A stretch of 64,000 bases of DNA. It comes from Pseudodonghicola flavimaris. GTDB taxonomy: Bacteria; Pseudomonadota; Alphaproteobacteria; Rhodobacterales; Rhodobacteraceae. Position 1 is the first letter of the stretch; each line of letters starts with the position of its first letter. The translations under genes and the position numbers were made by a program. The notes under the pieces were generated by a model that ran no database searches, had not been told where the DNA came from, and saw only the letters and a program-made list of their open reading frames with translations. This document shows, in pieces, positions 1 to 8,302 of the stretch. The DNA is taken from NCBI RefSeq assembly GCF_030164425.1, contig NZ_JASNJD010000005.1, positions 248,001 to 312,000 on the forward strand, given 5' to 3'.

Positions 1-144
1 GGGCGGGGCGGTCTCGGCCAGAAGGGCGGCTTTCACCGTCTCCTCATCCACGCGGGCGGGCCGGATCTCGACCGCGACACCGGCATTTTGCAGCAGGCGG
101 GCGCGAATTTGGGAGCTGGAGGCCAGGATCAGGGGGACAGACAT
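1..144 (-). CDS. maf: Maf-like nucleoside triphosphate pyrophosphatase (5' part only)
   Basis: The reverse strand opens at an ATG at 144 and reads 48 codons off the left edge without a stop. The product begins MSVPLILASSSQIRARLLQN and continues with a VDEE segment near residue 35. This is the N-terminal pattern of Maf proteins: a strand followed by SSS, an arginine helix, then VDE. Maf enzymes hydrolyse non-canonical or canonical nucleoside triphosphates to the monophosphate and pyrophosphate in the cytoplasm. The gene diverges from hemJ across the candidate origin. In many alphaproteobacteria maf, aroE, coaE and dnaQ follow each other beside the origin, which fits this position. The C-terminal catalytic region lies outside the window, so subfamily and integrity cannot be judged. 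Confidence 0.8.
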   Translation of the reverse strand, partial: MSVPLILASSSQIRARLLQNAGVAVEIRPARVDEETVKAALLAETAPP

Positions 145-554
145 GTGGAAAACCCGGTGAAAGAGCCGCGGACAGTACCGGAATGGTTCTAGGCAATCTG
201 GCCGGGCACGCAAGCCCCGGGGGAAAACCCGGCAGTTTCGGCTGAGTCGCCCTGCAACAATCCCGGCTGGATAAGGATAACCGGGATCCGCGGGACGACT
301 CGGGTTGTCCTGAATAATCCCGGAGTTATCCCCAGAGGTTAACGATTTTATGAAATCGTAAGTCTCTAGTTTAAAAGAACAAAGGTTATTTTTCCCGGGG
401 ACCTCTGACAGGTGCACGATTTCTGTCCCCATGGTGGATAACTGGCCGGACAGATGAATAATCCACCGATGTCGCACCCCCTACTTAATCATCATCCTTT
501 CTTCTTTTCTTTCTTATTATTAGGAAGACACCACCCGAGCGGCGCGAGGCAGCC
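145..554. other. 410-bp non-coding region, candidate chromosomal origin (oriC)
   Basis: No convincing gene lies between the divergent maf and hemJ starts. Matches to the DnaA box TTATCCACA with one mismatch occur at 326-334 (plus) and at 144-152 and 433-441 (minus). Weaker 7/9 matches occur at 266-274, 272-280 and 459-467. An AT-rich tract spans about 341-393 and a pyrimidine-rich tract about 487-525, in an otherwise GC-rich window. The region lies about 3.6 kb from the first perfect parS site and 6 kb from parA. The box cluster, AT-rich stretch, divergent genes and par proximity together suggest oriC. It must also contain the maf and hemJ promoters, so the AT-rich part may partly be promoter. 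No box is a perfect match. Confidence 0.5.
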
Positions 555-1004
555 ATGAGCGATTTCCTGATCATCCTGTATCCCTGGATTAAATCCCTGC
601 ACGTCATGGCAGTGCTGTCCTGGATGGCTGGGATCTTCTATCTGCCGCGGCTTTACGTCTATCACGTGGAACAGGCTGAGAAGGTGAACGGGGCACCTGA
701 AATCTTCTTCACCATGGAAGAGAAGCTCTATCGCTTCATCATGCATCCGGCGATGTATGTGACCTGGGTTTGCGGGCTGCTTCTTGTGATCACCCCGGGG
801 ATCGTCGACTGGACCCGGGTCTGGCCCTGGACCAAAGGCATTTCCGTGATCGCGATGACGCTGTTTCACCTCTGGCTGGGACAGCAGGGCCGGAGGTTCC
901 GGGCGGGTGAGAATACCCTGACCGGGCGCCGCTATCGGATGATGAACGAGGTTCCGACGCTGCTGATGGTGGTGATCGTGCTGTCGGTGATCGTGAAGTT
1001 CTGA
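555..1004 (+). CDS. hemJ: HemJ-type protoporphyrinogen IX oxidase, membrane protein
   Basis: This 149-residue protein has four hydrophobic segments, at roughly residues 5-25, 60-85, 90-115 and 125-148. It matches the HemJ (UPF0093) family in length and pattern. It carries the early SLHVMAVLSWMAG helix with a conserved histidine, a second histidine in FIMHPAMYVTW, and a C-terminal RYRMMNEVPT segment. HemJ oxidises protoporphyrinogen IX to protoporphyrin IX in the inner membrane, the penultimate step of haem synthesis, in bacteria lacking HemG or HemY. The final enzyme, HemH, is also in this window. The gene is followed by rho in the same direction, as in related genomes. It starts at ATG 555 with a purine-rich stretch just upstream. 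Confidence 0.88.
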   Translation: MSDFLIILYPWIKSLHVMAVLSWMAGIFYLPRLYVYHVEQAEKVNGAPEIFFTMEEKLYRFIMHPAMYVTWVCGLLLVITPGIVDWTRVWPWTKGISVIAMTLFHLWLGQQGRRFRAGENTLTGRRYRMMNEVPTLLMVVIVLSVIVKF

Positions 1005-1049
1005 TTGTCGCTTCGATGCGCCGATCAGATCCAGATTTGACTCAGCTCT

Positions 1050-1090
1050 GCGACTTCACTATGTAGTCGCGCAACTCGCCCGTCCGGGCG
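1050..1090 (+). promoter_or_regulatory. Two adjacent hairpins in the rho leader
   Basis: The 151-nt gap between hemJ and rho contains two consecutive inverted repeats. The first has arms GCGACT (1050-1055) and AGTCGC (1065-1070) around a 9-nt loop. The second has arms CGCCC (1077-1081) and GGGCG (1086-1090) around a 4-nt loop. A short T-containing run (TATTTTCC) follows the second within a few bases. The second could be a weak terminator for hemJ or part of a rho leader. Autoregulation of rho through its leader is known in enterobacteria; applying it here is inference. Confidence 0.4.
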
Positions 1091-1155
1091 GCGTATTTTC
1101 CAGAAGTCGATGATCACAGCCTCCGCGTCCAGCGGGGTTCAAGGACCATAGTATC

Positions 1156-2427
1156 ATGACCACCGAATCCCTGAATCTCTCCGACCTCAAGGCCAAGAGC
1201 CCGAAGGATCTTCTGGCGATGGCCGAGGATCTGGAGATCGAAAACGCCTCGACCATGCGTAAGGGCGAGATGATGTTCCAGATCCTGCGCGAACTGGCCG
1301 ATGAAGGCTGGGAAATCGGCGGCGATGGCGTGCTGGAAGTGTTGCAGGACGGATTCGGCTTTCTGCGCTCGCCTGAGGCGAACTATCTGCCGGGCCCCGA
1401 TGACATCTATGTCAGCCCGGACATGATCCGGCAGTATTCGCTGCGCACCGGCGACACCGTCGAAGGGCAGATCAAGGCGCCGAACGAAAGCGAACGCTAT
1501 TTCGCGCTGACCAATGTCACCAAGATCAACTTCGAGCCGCCCGAAAAGGCCCGTCACAAGATTGCCTTCGACAACCTGACGCCGCTTTATCCCGACGAAC
1601 GGCTGAAGATGGAGATCGAGGATCCGACGGTCAAGGACCGTTCGGCCAGGGTGATCGACCTGGTCGCCCCGATCGGGAAAGGCCAGCGGTCGCTGATCGT
1701 GGCGCCGCCGCGGACCGGTAAGACGGTTCTGTTGCAGAACATCGCCCATTCGATCGAGAAAAATCACCCCGAGTGCTATCTGATCGTCCTGCTGATCGAT
1801 GAACGGCCCGAAGAGGTGACCGATATGCAGCGTTCGGTGAAGGGGGAGGTGGTGTCCTCGACCTTCGACGAACCGGCAACCCGCCACGTCGCTGTGTCGG
1901 AGATGGTGATCGAGAAAGCCAAGCGCTTGGTCGAGCATAAACGAGATGTTGTGATCCTTCTCGACTCGATCACCAGACTTGGTAGGGCGTTCAACACCGT
2001 GGTGCCTTCTTCGGGTAAGGTTCTGACCGGTGGTGTCGACGCCAACGCGCTGCAGCGACCGAAACGCTTCTTCGGCGCGGCGCGGAATATCGAAGAGGGC
2101 GGGTCGCTGACCATCATTGCCACCGCGCTGATCGATACCGGCAGCCGCATGGACGAGGTGATCTTCGAGGAATTCAAAGGCACCGGGAACAGCGAAATCG
2201 TGCTGGATCGCAAGATCGCCGACAAGCGGGTGTTCCCGGCCATCGACATCCTCAAGTCCGGCACCCGGAAAGAGGATCTTCTGGTCGACAAGGTCGATCT
2301 GCAGAAAACCTTTGTTCTGCGCCGCATCCTCAACCCGATGGGGACCACCGACGCGATCGAATTCCTGCTGTCGAAGCTGAAGCAGACCAAGTCGAATTCG
2401 GAATTCTTCGATTCCATGAACACCTGA
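1156..2427 (+). CDS. rho: Transcription termination factor Rho
   Basis: This 423-residue protein is very close to the usual Rho length. Residues about 5-48 form the helical Rho-N domain, starting [19 protein letters not shown]. Residues about 52-120 form the cold-shock-like primary RNA-binding domain, with the DGFGFLRS motif. A RecA-type hexameric ATPase follows, with Walker A APPRTGKT near residue 185, Walker [13 protein letters not shown] near 266, and the R-loop region [11 protein letters not shown] near 345. Rho loads on unstructured transcripts, translocates by ATP hydrolysis and releases RNA polymerase. The gene is preceded by a structured leader and followed 28 bp later by mnmE. I see no unusual insertion. 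Start at ATG 1156. Confidence 0.98.
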   Translation: MTTESLNLSDLKAKSPKDLLAMAEDLEIENASTMRKGEMMFQILRELADEGWEIGGDGVLEVLQDGFGFLRSPEANYLPGPDDIYVSPDMIRQYSLRTGDTVEGQIKAPNESERYFALTNVTKINFEPPEKARHKIAFDNLTPLYPDERLKMEIEDPTVKDRSARVIDLVAPIGKGQRSLIVAPPRTGKTVLLQNIAHSIEKNHPECYLIVLLIDERPEEVTDMQRSVKGEVVSSTFDEPATRHVAVSEMVIEKAKRLVEHKRDVVILLDSITRLGRAFNTVVPSSGKVLTGGVDANALQRPKRFFGAARNIEEGGSLTIIATALIDTGSRMDEVIFEEFKGTGNSEIVLDRKIADKRVFPAIDILKSGTRKEDLLVDKVDLQKTFVLRRILNPMGTTDAIEFLLSKLKQTKSNSEFFDSMNT

Positions 2428-2455
2428 GCGCGGATTTTCCGCGTGGAGCCCGGCG

Positions 2456-3742
2456 ATGGATACGATCTTCGCTTTGGCCACGTCCCGGGGCAAGGCCGGC
2501 GTCGCCGTCATCCGTATTTCCGGCCCGCTGGCCCATGCAGCTGCAGCGCGGCTGGGGGGGGGGGATCTGTCCGCGCGGGGGATGACGCTCAGGTCGCTGC
2601 GCGATGAAAGCGGCGCGGCGCTGGACGATGGGCTGGTCCTGACCTTTGCGGCGCCGGCCAGTTTCACCGGCGAAGATGTGGCAGAGCTGCAGGTGCACGG
2701 CAGTGTGGCTGGGGTTTCGGCAATCCTCTCTGCACTGGGGCGGGTTCCGGGGCTGAGGCTGGCGGAGCCGGGTGAATTCACCCGACGCGCACTGGAAAAT
2801 GGCAAGCTCGACCTGGCGCAGGTCGAAGGCTTGGCCGATCTGATCGATGCAGAGACCGAAGCACAGCGCAAACAGGCGCATCACCTGCTGCAGGGTGCGC
2901 TGGGAGATCTGGCTGAGGGCTGGCGCCGTGATCTGATCCGCGCCGCCGCGCTGATCGAGGCCGTGATCGATTTTGCCGATGAAGAGGTGCCAACGGATGT
3001 CACGCCGGAGGTGCGACAGCTGTTGGACCGGGTCGATGCTGATCTGACACGTGAAACCGCCGGTGTTCGCATGGCCGAGCGGATTCGCGAAGGCTTCGAA
3101 GTGGCGATCATCGGCAAACCCAATGCCGGGAAGTCGACGCTGCTGAATGCGCTGGCCGGGCGAGAGGCGGCGATTACCTCGGAACACGCCGGGACCACGC
3201 GCGACGTGATCGAAGTCTGGATGGATTTGGCCGGGCTGCCCGTGACCCTTCTGGATACCGCAGGTCTGCGGGATACCGAAGATGCAGTGGAAGGGATGGG
3301 GATCGCTTTGGCGCGAAAGCGGGCAGAGGCGGCGGATCTGCGGGTGTTTCTGGCAGAGCCGGGAGAGGAGCTGGAGGTTGCCTGGCGAGCCGGCGATATC
3401 CGGGCCCGTCCCAAGGCGGACAGGTTGACTGAGAAATCCGGCGCCATCTCTGGCCTGACGGGAGAGGGGCTGGATTGGCTGGTGGCGGAAATCGGTCGTG
3501 AACTGTCGGATCGATCTGCTTCTGCCGGGATTGCGACGCGGGACCGTCATCGCGCGGCAATGGAGCGGGCGCGCGCCGGTCTCGATGCGGCTCGGAGCAT
3601 TCTTGAACGCGGCCCTGAGATGTATGATATCGCTGCAGAAGAACTGCGGAACGCGATTCGAGCGCTTGAATCTCTGGTTGGCCGCGTCGATGTCGAAAAT
3701 CTGCTGGACGAAATCTTCGCCAGTTTCTGCCTGGGTAAGTGA
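2456..3742 (+). CDS. mnmE: tRNA modification GTPase MnmE (TrmE)
   Basis: With MnmG this enzyme makes the 5-carboxymethylaminomethyl group on U34 of certain tRNAs. The 428-residue protein has the N-terminal folate-binding domain (about 1-118, starting [20 protein letters not shown]), a helical domain, an inserted G domain (P-loop GKPNAGKST near 219, switch GTTRD, DTAGL) and the C-terminal FCLGK whose cysteine is the family hallmark. The usual NKxD guanine-specificity motif is degenerate: the equivalent segment reads RPKADR. An 11-G homopolymer at 2554-2564 lies in codons about 33-37, and the frame is intact as read. The stop is 4 bp before the GTG of mnmG, so the genes are probably cotranscribed. 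Confidence 0.97.
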   Translation: MDTIFALATSRGKAGVAVIRISGPLAHAAAARLGGGDLSARGMTLRSLRDESGAALDDGLVLTFAAPASFTGEDVAELQVHGSVAGVSAILSALGRVPGLRLAEPGEFTRRALENGKLDLAQVEGLADLIDAETEAQRKQAHHLLQGALGDLAEGWRRDLIRAAALIEAVIDFADEEVPTDVTPEVRQLLDRVDADLTRETAGVRMAERIREGFEVAIIGKPNAGKSTLLNALAGREAAITSEHAGTTRDVIEVWMDLAGLPVTLLDTAGLRDTEDAVEGMGIALARKRAEAADLRVFLAEPGEELEVAWRAGDIRARPKADRLTEKSGAISGLTGEGLDWLVAEIGRELSDRSASAGIATRDRHRAAMERARAGLDAARSILERGPEMYDIAAEELRNAIRALESLVGRVDVENLLDEIFASFCLGK

Positions 3743-3745
3743 GGA

Positions 3746-5623
3746 GTGTTTCACGTGAAACATTCGGACATGGATGTGGTTGTGATCGGGGGCGGTCACG
3801 CGGGGGCGGAAGCCGCCCATGCGGCGGCGCGGATGGGTGTTCGCACCGCACTGGTCACGCTGCGGCGGGCAGATCTGGGGGTTATGTCCTGTAATCCGGC
3901 CATTGGTGGGCTGGGTAAAGGCCATCTGGTCCGCGAAATCGACGCGCTCGATGGGGTGATGGGGCGAATCGCCGACAAGGCTGGTATTCAGTTTCGTCTG
4001 CTGAACCGCCGCAAGGGCCCTGCGGTGCAGGGGCCGCGTGCCCAGGCCGATCGGGCGCTCTATCGTGCGGCGATGCTGGCAGAGACCGAGGCGCGTTCGG
4101 GGCTGGAGATTGTCGAGGGAGAAGCTGTCGATTTCCTGATGCAGGGGGATCGCGTCGCTGGCGTGGTTCTCGCGGATGGATCGGAGATTCCGGCCAAGGC
4201 GGTGATTCTGACCTCTGGCACCTTCCTGCGCGGTGTTATCCATATCGGTGATGTCCGCCGCCCGGGGGGACGTTTGGGGGACCGCCCCTCTGTCCCGCTG
4301 GCGGAGCGGATGGACGGGTTCAATCTGCCGTTGGGTCGGCTGAAGACCGGTACGCCGCCGCGATTAGATGGGCGCACCATTGCCTGGGACGGTCTGGAAA
4401 CGCAGCCCGGGGACGATGATCCGGTGCTGTTTTCCTTCCTGTCCAAGACGGTTCAGGCACCGCAAATTTCCTGCGGGATCACCCATACCAATCCGCGTAC
4501 GCATGAGATCATCGAACGGAACCTGTCCCGATCCGCGATGTATGGCGGGCATATCGAAGGGGTTGGGCCGCGCTACTGCCCCTCGATCGAAGACAAGATC
4601 GTGCGTTTCGCCGACAAGAGCTCGCATCAGATCTTCCTGGAACCGGAAGGGGTCAATGATCACACGGTCTATCCCAACGGTATCTCGACCTCTCTGCCAG
4701 AAGACGTGCAGGAGGCTTATGTCCGCTCTATCGCAGGGCTGGAGAATGCGGTGATCCTGCAGCCGGGATATGCCATCGAATACGATTACGTCGATCCGCG
4801 GGCGCTGAGCCTTCAACTCTCAGTCAAGGATGTGCCCGGCCTATATCTTGCGGGGCAGATCAACGGGACCACAGGATATGAGGAGGCTGCCGCGCAGGGC
4901 CTGGTGGCTGGGCTGAATGCGGCGCTCGCGGTGCAGGGACGGGAACCGGTCGTCTTCCGCCGCTCCGACAGCTATATCGGGGTGATGATCGACGATCTCA
5001 CCACCCGTGGTGTCGCTGAACCCTATCGGATGTTCACCTCCCGTGCCGAATTCCGCCTGTCGCTGCGCGCTGATAACGCCGATCAGCGTTTGACTCCGCT
5101 GGGGATGGAGCTTGGCTGTGTCGGCGTCGGGCGCGAAGCCGCCTTTATCGACAAGATGGAGCGGCTGGATCAGGCGCGGTCGCGGCTGATCGGGCAGAGC
5201 TTTACGCCGAAACAGGTGGCAGAGGCCGGAATTCGGGTCAATCAGGACGGAACGCGACGCAGCGGGATGGATGTTCTGGCCTTCCCGGATGTCGGATTCG
5301 AGGATGTTTTGCCGCTGGACCCCGAGCTTGAGGCGGTGGACAGCGACACGCGGCGCCAGCTGGAGCGGGAAGCACTCTATGCGAATTACATTTCCCGGCA
5401 GCAGAAAGATATCGATGCCCTGAGGAGGGACGAGGCGCGGACCATCCCGCAGGATTTCGATTATGGCGAGATCGACGGGCTGTCGAATGAGCTGAAGCTG
5501 AAACTTGGACGTGCCCGGCCCGAAAACCTGGCGCAAGCCGCGCGGGTCGATGGGATGACGCCGGCGGCTCTGGCGCTGCTGCTGTCTCGTCTGCGGCGCG
5601 GTCCAGAGGCCCGGCGGGCATGA
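3746..5623 (+). CDS. mnmG: tRNA uridine-5-carboxymethylaminomethyl modification enzyme MnmG (GidA)
   Basis: This is the FAD-dependent partner of MnmE. The product (625 residues from GTG 3746) has the dinucleotide-binding motif [14 protein letters not shown] near residues 11-25, followed by [23 protein letters not shown]. Its C-terminus includes [11 protein letters not shown] and the all-helical tail ending [13 protein letters not shown]. The start is ambiguous. GTG 3746 gives MFHVKHSD, encoded by a parS site, as in related species. GTG 3755 has a better-spaced GAGGAG 8 nt upstream, and ATG 3770 is also possible. The 3' end overlaps rsmG by 4 bp (ATGA). The neighbourhood mnmE-mnmG-rsmG-parA-parB is the classic origin-proximal alphaproteobacterial order. 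Confidence 0.97.
   Translation: MFHVKHSDMDVVVIGGGHAGAEAAHAAARMGVRTALVTLRRADLGVMSCNPAIGGLGKGHLVREIDALDGVMGRIADKAGIQFRLLNRRKGPAVQGPRAQADRALYRAAMLAETEARSGLEIVEGEAVDFLMQGDRVAGVVLADGSEIPAKAVILTSGTFLRGVIHIGDVRRPGGRLGDRPSVPLAERMDGFNLPLGRLKTGTPPRLDGRTIAWDGLETQPGDDDPVLFSFLSKTVQAPQISCGITHTNPRTHEIIERNLSRSAMYGGHIEGVGPRYCPSIEDKIVRFADKSSHQIFLEPEGVNDHTVYPNGISTSLPEDVQEAYVRSIAGLENAVILQPGYAIEYDYVDPRALSLQLSVKDVPGLYLAGQINGTTGYEEAAAQGLVAGLNAALAVQGREPVVFRRSDSYIGVMIDDLTTRGVAEPYRMFTSRAEFRLSLRADNADQRLTPLGMELGCVGVGREAAFIDKMERLDQARSRLIGQSFTPKQVAEAGIRVNQDGTRRSGMDVLAFPDVGFEDVLPLDPELEAVDSDTRRQLEREALYANYISRQQKDIDALRRDEARTIPQDFDYGEIDGLSNELKLKLGRARPENLAQAARVDGMTPAALALLLSRLRRGPEARRA
3747..3762. promoter_or_regulatory. parS: parS centromere site 1
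   Basis: The 16-bp perfect palindrome TGTTTCACGTGAAACA lies at the 5' end of mnmG and is translated as part of MFHVKH. It is identical to the consensus parS bound by chromosomal ParB proteins. ParB loads here and spreads as a CTP-dependent clamp. The cognate parA and parB genes lie 2.5-4 kb downstream. Overlap with the mnmG initiation region means ParB binding could also affect its expression, which is inference. Confidence 0.95.
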
Positions 5624-6240
5624 GGGGGGCAGGGGCGCTGCTGGAAGAGCTCAATGTTTCACGTGAAACATTGTCGCGGTTGGAGACCTTCGCCGAGCTT
5701 CTGAAAAAGTGGAACCCGAAGATCAATCTGGTCTCCCGTGCCAGCCTTGAGCACCTCTGGACCCGCCATATCGTGGATTCGGTGCAGGTTTTCCGCTGTG
5801 TGAGGCCGCAGGGCCAATGGGTGGATATGGGCAGCGGTGGCGGATTTCCCGGTGTCATCGTTGCCATCCTCGCCGCAGAAGAGGCGCCGGAGCTGGCGGT
5901 GACCTTGATCGAAAGCGATCAGCGCAAATCGGCCTTTTTGCGCACCGCCGCGCGGGAATGTGGCGTGGCCTGCAAGGTTCTCTCCGACCGAATCGAATCG
6001 GTTCCGCCACAGCAGGCGGATATCCTCTCGGCGCGGGCGCTGGCCGATCTCGATGCTTTGTTGGGCTTTGCGGAGCGGCATTTGAAGTCAACCGGCACGG
6101 CATTGTTCCCGAAAGGAATTTCCTGGGGAAAAGAATGTGAACAAGCGCGCCGGCGATGGAATTTCTCAGCTCAGCCGATTACCAGTAAGACAGAACCCGA
6201 TGCGGTGATTTTGAAAATCGAAGGAGTGTCGCGTGGCTGA
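5620..6240 (+). CDS. rsmG: 16S rRNA (guanine527-N7)-methyltransferase RsmG (GidB)
   Basis: This 206-residue protein methylates G527 of 16S rRNA using SAM. The N-terminal helix contains [16 protein letters not shown], a family signature, followed by the conserved HIVDSVQ. The Rossmann fold has motif [12 protein letters not shown] near residue 68. It starts at ATG 5620, overlapping the mnmG stop by 4 bp, and its 3' end overlaps the GTG start of parA by 8 bp, so the cluster is translationally coupled. Codons 13-17 (VSRET) are imposed by an embedded parS site. Loss of RsmG gives low-level streptomycin resistance in several bacteria. All motifs look intact. Confidence 0.96.
   Translation: MRGAGALLEELNVSRETLSRLETFAELLKKWNPKINLVSRASLEHLWTRHIVDSVQVFRCVRPQGQWVDMGSGGGFPGVIVAILAAEEAPELAVTLIESDQRKSAFLRTAARECGVACKVLSDRIESVPPQQADILSARALADLDALLGFAERHLKSTGTALFPKGISWGKECEQARRRWNFSAQPITSKTEPDAVILKIEGVSRG
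5655..5670. promoter_or_regulatory. parS: parS centromere site 2
   Basis: A second perfect TGTTTCACGTGAAACA lies within rsmG, about 1.9 kb from the first. Symmetry extends outward to a 22-bp palindrome (5652-5673). Here parS is read in a different coding frame, encoding NVSRET. The site lies about 1.4 kb upstream of parB. Confidence 0.95.
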
Positions 6241-7042
6241 TCTGTCCCGCCCCGAGGGGCCGAAAATCATCGCCGTCGCCAACCAGAAGGGTGGGGTGGG
6301 CAAGACCACCACGGCGATCAACCTGGCCGCAGCGCTGGTCGAATGCGGGAAGCGGGTGCTTCTGGTGGATCTGGACCCGCAGGGCAATGCCTCGACCGGG
6401 CTGGGAATCGAAGCCGAAGACCGCGACATGACCAGCTATGAGCTGCTGGTCGAAGATGTACCGCTGGTTGAGGTCATTCATGCCACGGATATTGACGGGC
6501 TGGCGATCGTGCCGGCAACGGTTGATCTGTCCTCCGCCGATATTGAGCTGATGTCGAACGAAAAGCGCAGTTTTCTTTTGCACGACGCGCTGCGACAGCC
6601 GGCCATGGACGGATTCGCCTGGGATTACATCCTGATTGATTGCCCGCCGTCGCTGAACCTGCTGACGGTCAACGCCATGGTGGCGTCGCATTCGGTTCTG
6701 GTGCCGCTGCAAAGCGAATTTTTCGCGTTGGAAGGGCTGTCGCAGCTGATGCTGACGATCCGGGAAGTGCGCCAGACCGCGAATCCCGAGCTGCGGATCG
6801 AAGGTGTGATCCTGACGATGTACGACCGGCGGAATAACCTGTCGCAGCAGGTGGAAAAGGACGCACGCGATAATCTGGGCGATCTGGTGTTCAAGACCAT
6901 GATCCCCCGCAACGTCCGGGTGAGCGAGGCGCCGTCCTACGCCATGCCGGTGCTGAATTACGATTCAAATTCGCAAGGGGCGGTGGCCTATCGCGCTCTG
7001 GCGCGCGAATTGATCGGAAAACACGAAAAAATCGCCGCCTAA
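6233..7042 (+). CDS. parA: Chromosome partitioning ATPase ParA (Soj)
   Basis: This 269-residue ParA/MinD-type ATPase has the deviant Walker A motif KGGVGKTT at residues 19-26, the DLDPQGNAS motif near 48, and Walker B-like YILIDCPPSLN near 130. ParA forms ATP-dependent dimers on nucleoid DNA, and ParB-parS complexes ride the ParA gradient to move origins apart. Its short N-terminus without a DNA-binding HTH marks the chromosomal Soj type rather than the long plasmid type. The GTG start at 6233 overlaps rsmG by 8 bp, and AAGGAG lies just upstream. parB follows after 17 bp. Confidence 0.97.
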   Translation: MADLSRPEGPKIIAVANQKGGVGKTTTAINLAAALVECGKRVLLVDLDPQGNASTGLGIEAEDRDMTSYELLVEDVPLVEVIHATDIDGLAIVPATVDLSSADIELMSNEKRSFLLHDALRQPAMDGFAWDYILIDCPPSLNLLTVNAMVASHSVLVPLQSEFFALEGLSQLMLTIREVRQTANPELRIEGVILTMYDRRNNLSQQVEKDARDNLGDLVFKTMIPRNVRVSEAPSYAMPVLNYDSNSQGAVAYRALARELIGKHEKIAA

Positions 7043-7059
7043 GCGGTGGGGAGAGAGGC

Positions 7060-7956
7060 ATGATGGCAGAGAACAAAAGAAACAAACCCCGGGGTCTCGG
7101 CCGCGGGCTGTCGGCGCTGATGGCGGATGTCACTCCCGATCCCGTGGCAACTGCGGATCAGGGACCGCGGCGCCCGGATCAGATGCTGCCGATCGAGCGC
7201 TTGAAGCCCAATCCCGACCAGCCGCGTCGTACCTTCAATCCCGAGGATCTCGACGATCTGACTGCCTCGATCAAGGAAAAGGGCGTTATTCAGCCTCTGA
7301 TCGTGCGTCAGAAGGGCGAGGACTACGAGATCGTCGCCGGGGAACGGCGCTGGCGGGCGGCGCAAAAGGCGCAGCTGCATGAGGTGCCGGTGCTGGTGCG
7401 CGACTTCGACGATACCGAAGTGCTGGAAATCGCCATTATCGAAAACATCCAGCGCGCCGATCTGAACGCGGTGGAGGAGGCGGCGGGATATCGCCAGCTG
7501 ATGGACAAGTTCGGCCACACTCAGGAACGGCTGGCCGAGGCGCTGGGGAAAAGCCGCAGCCATATCGCCAATCTGCTGCGACTGCTGTCGCTGCCCGGCG
7601 ACGTGCAGGAAATGGTCAAGGACGGTCAGCTTTCTGCGGGTCACGCCCGGGCGCTGATCACCTCGGACAAAGCCTCGGAATTGGCGAAACAGGTGGTGCG
7701 TGGCGCGCTGTCGGTGCGCGCGACCGAGGCTTTGGTCAAGAAGGAACAGCGCGGCGATGTGGCGAGCCCGGCGCGGCCGAAGCCGGTTGCCGCCGAGAAG
7801 GACGCCGACACCAAGGCGTTGGAAGGCGATCTGTCGGCGATGTTGGGGATGAAGGTGGTGATTGATCACAAGCCGGGTGGCGAAGCCGGGCAGATCAGCA
7901 TCAAATACGAAACGCTGGATCAACTGGACGAGATCTGCTCCCGCCTCAGTAGCTAG
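7060..7956 (+). CDS. parB: Chromosome partitioning protein ParB (Spo0J), CTP-dependent parS clamp
   Basis: The 298-residue protein begins with a basic tail containing RGLGRGLSALM, the ParA-stimulating region. The ParB N-domain has PNPDQPRRTF and the nucleotide-binding GERRWRA motif near residue 94. The HTH domain (QERLAEALGKSRSHIANLLR, around 150-170) reads parS, and a C-terminal dimerisation domain closes the protein. It binds the two parS sites in mnmG and rsmG, nucleates a clamp on DNA and activates ParA. It lies 17 bp after parA. Its last 11 bp overlap the end of the convergent DUF454 gene. Confidence 0.97.
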   Translation: MMAENKRNKPRGLGRGLSALMADVTPDPVATADQGPRRPDQMLPIERLKPNPDQPRRTFNPEDLDDLTASIKEKGVIQPLIVRQKGEDYEIVAGERRWRAAQKAQLHEVPVLVRDFDDTEVLEIAIIENIQRADLNAVEEAAGYRQLMDKFGHTQERLAEALGKSRSHIANLLRLLSLPGDVQEMVKDGQLSAGHARALITSDKASELAKQVVRGALSVRATEALVKKEQRGDVASPARPKPVAAEKDADTKALEGDLSAMLGMKVVIDHKPGGEAGQISIKYETLDQLDEICSRLSS

Positions 7957-8299
7957 GCCGGGTCCAGAGGAAGATCAGAACCGCGCCGAGGACGGCGGCC
8001 TGGATTAGCAGGATCAGCGGCCGCACGCCCAGCACCACCGAGACCAGGAAAACCGCGACAATGGACAGCGTGGCCAGCCGCTTTGCCCGCGGCCGGATCG
8101 CGCCGGAGCGATTCCAATCCTCGATCAGTGGCCCAAAGGTCTTGTGCGACAAAATCCAGTTGTGCAGCCGCGGGGACGAGCGGGAAAACAGGAAGGCCGC
8201 CAGCAGCATGAAGGGCACGGTGGGAAGCAGGGGCAGAAAGATGCCCACAATCCCCAGCCCGACGCTGATCAGTCCAAGTCCCGCCCAGAGAAAGCGCAT
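7946..8299 (-). CDS. YbaN-family (DUF454) small inner-membrane protein
   Basis: This 117-residue protein has hydrophobic segments at about 3-25 and 30-40 and a pair near 75-113. It carries the family pattern GIFLPLLPTVPFMLLAAFLFSRSS followed by HNWILSHKTFG, as in E. coli YbaN. The molecular function of this family is unknown. It converges on parB, overlapping it by 11 bp, and its start is 4 bp downstream of the hemW stop, so it is probably the last gene of the rph-rdgB-hemW transcript. Confidence 0.85.
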   Translation of the reverse strand: MRFLWAGLGLISVGLGIVGIFLPLLPTVPFMLLAAFLFSRSSPRLHNWILSHKTFGPLIEDWNRSGAIRPRAKRLATLSIVAVFLVSVVLGVRPLILLIQAAVLGAVLIFLWTRPSY

Positions 8300-8302
8300 G
8301 GG

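Noticed and set aside
1114-2871. Minus-strand frame antisense to rho and mnmE (585 codons)
   Set aside because: Covers two well-supported genes on the plus strand, with no SD or known motif.
3043-3058. Third parS-like site within mnmE
   Set aside because: Only 12 of 16 bases match and the left arm is not palindromic; probably chance.
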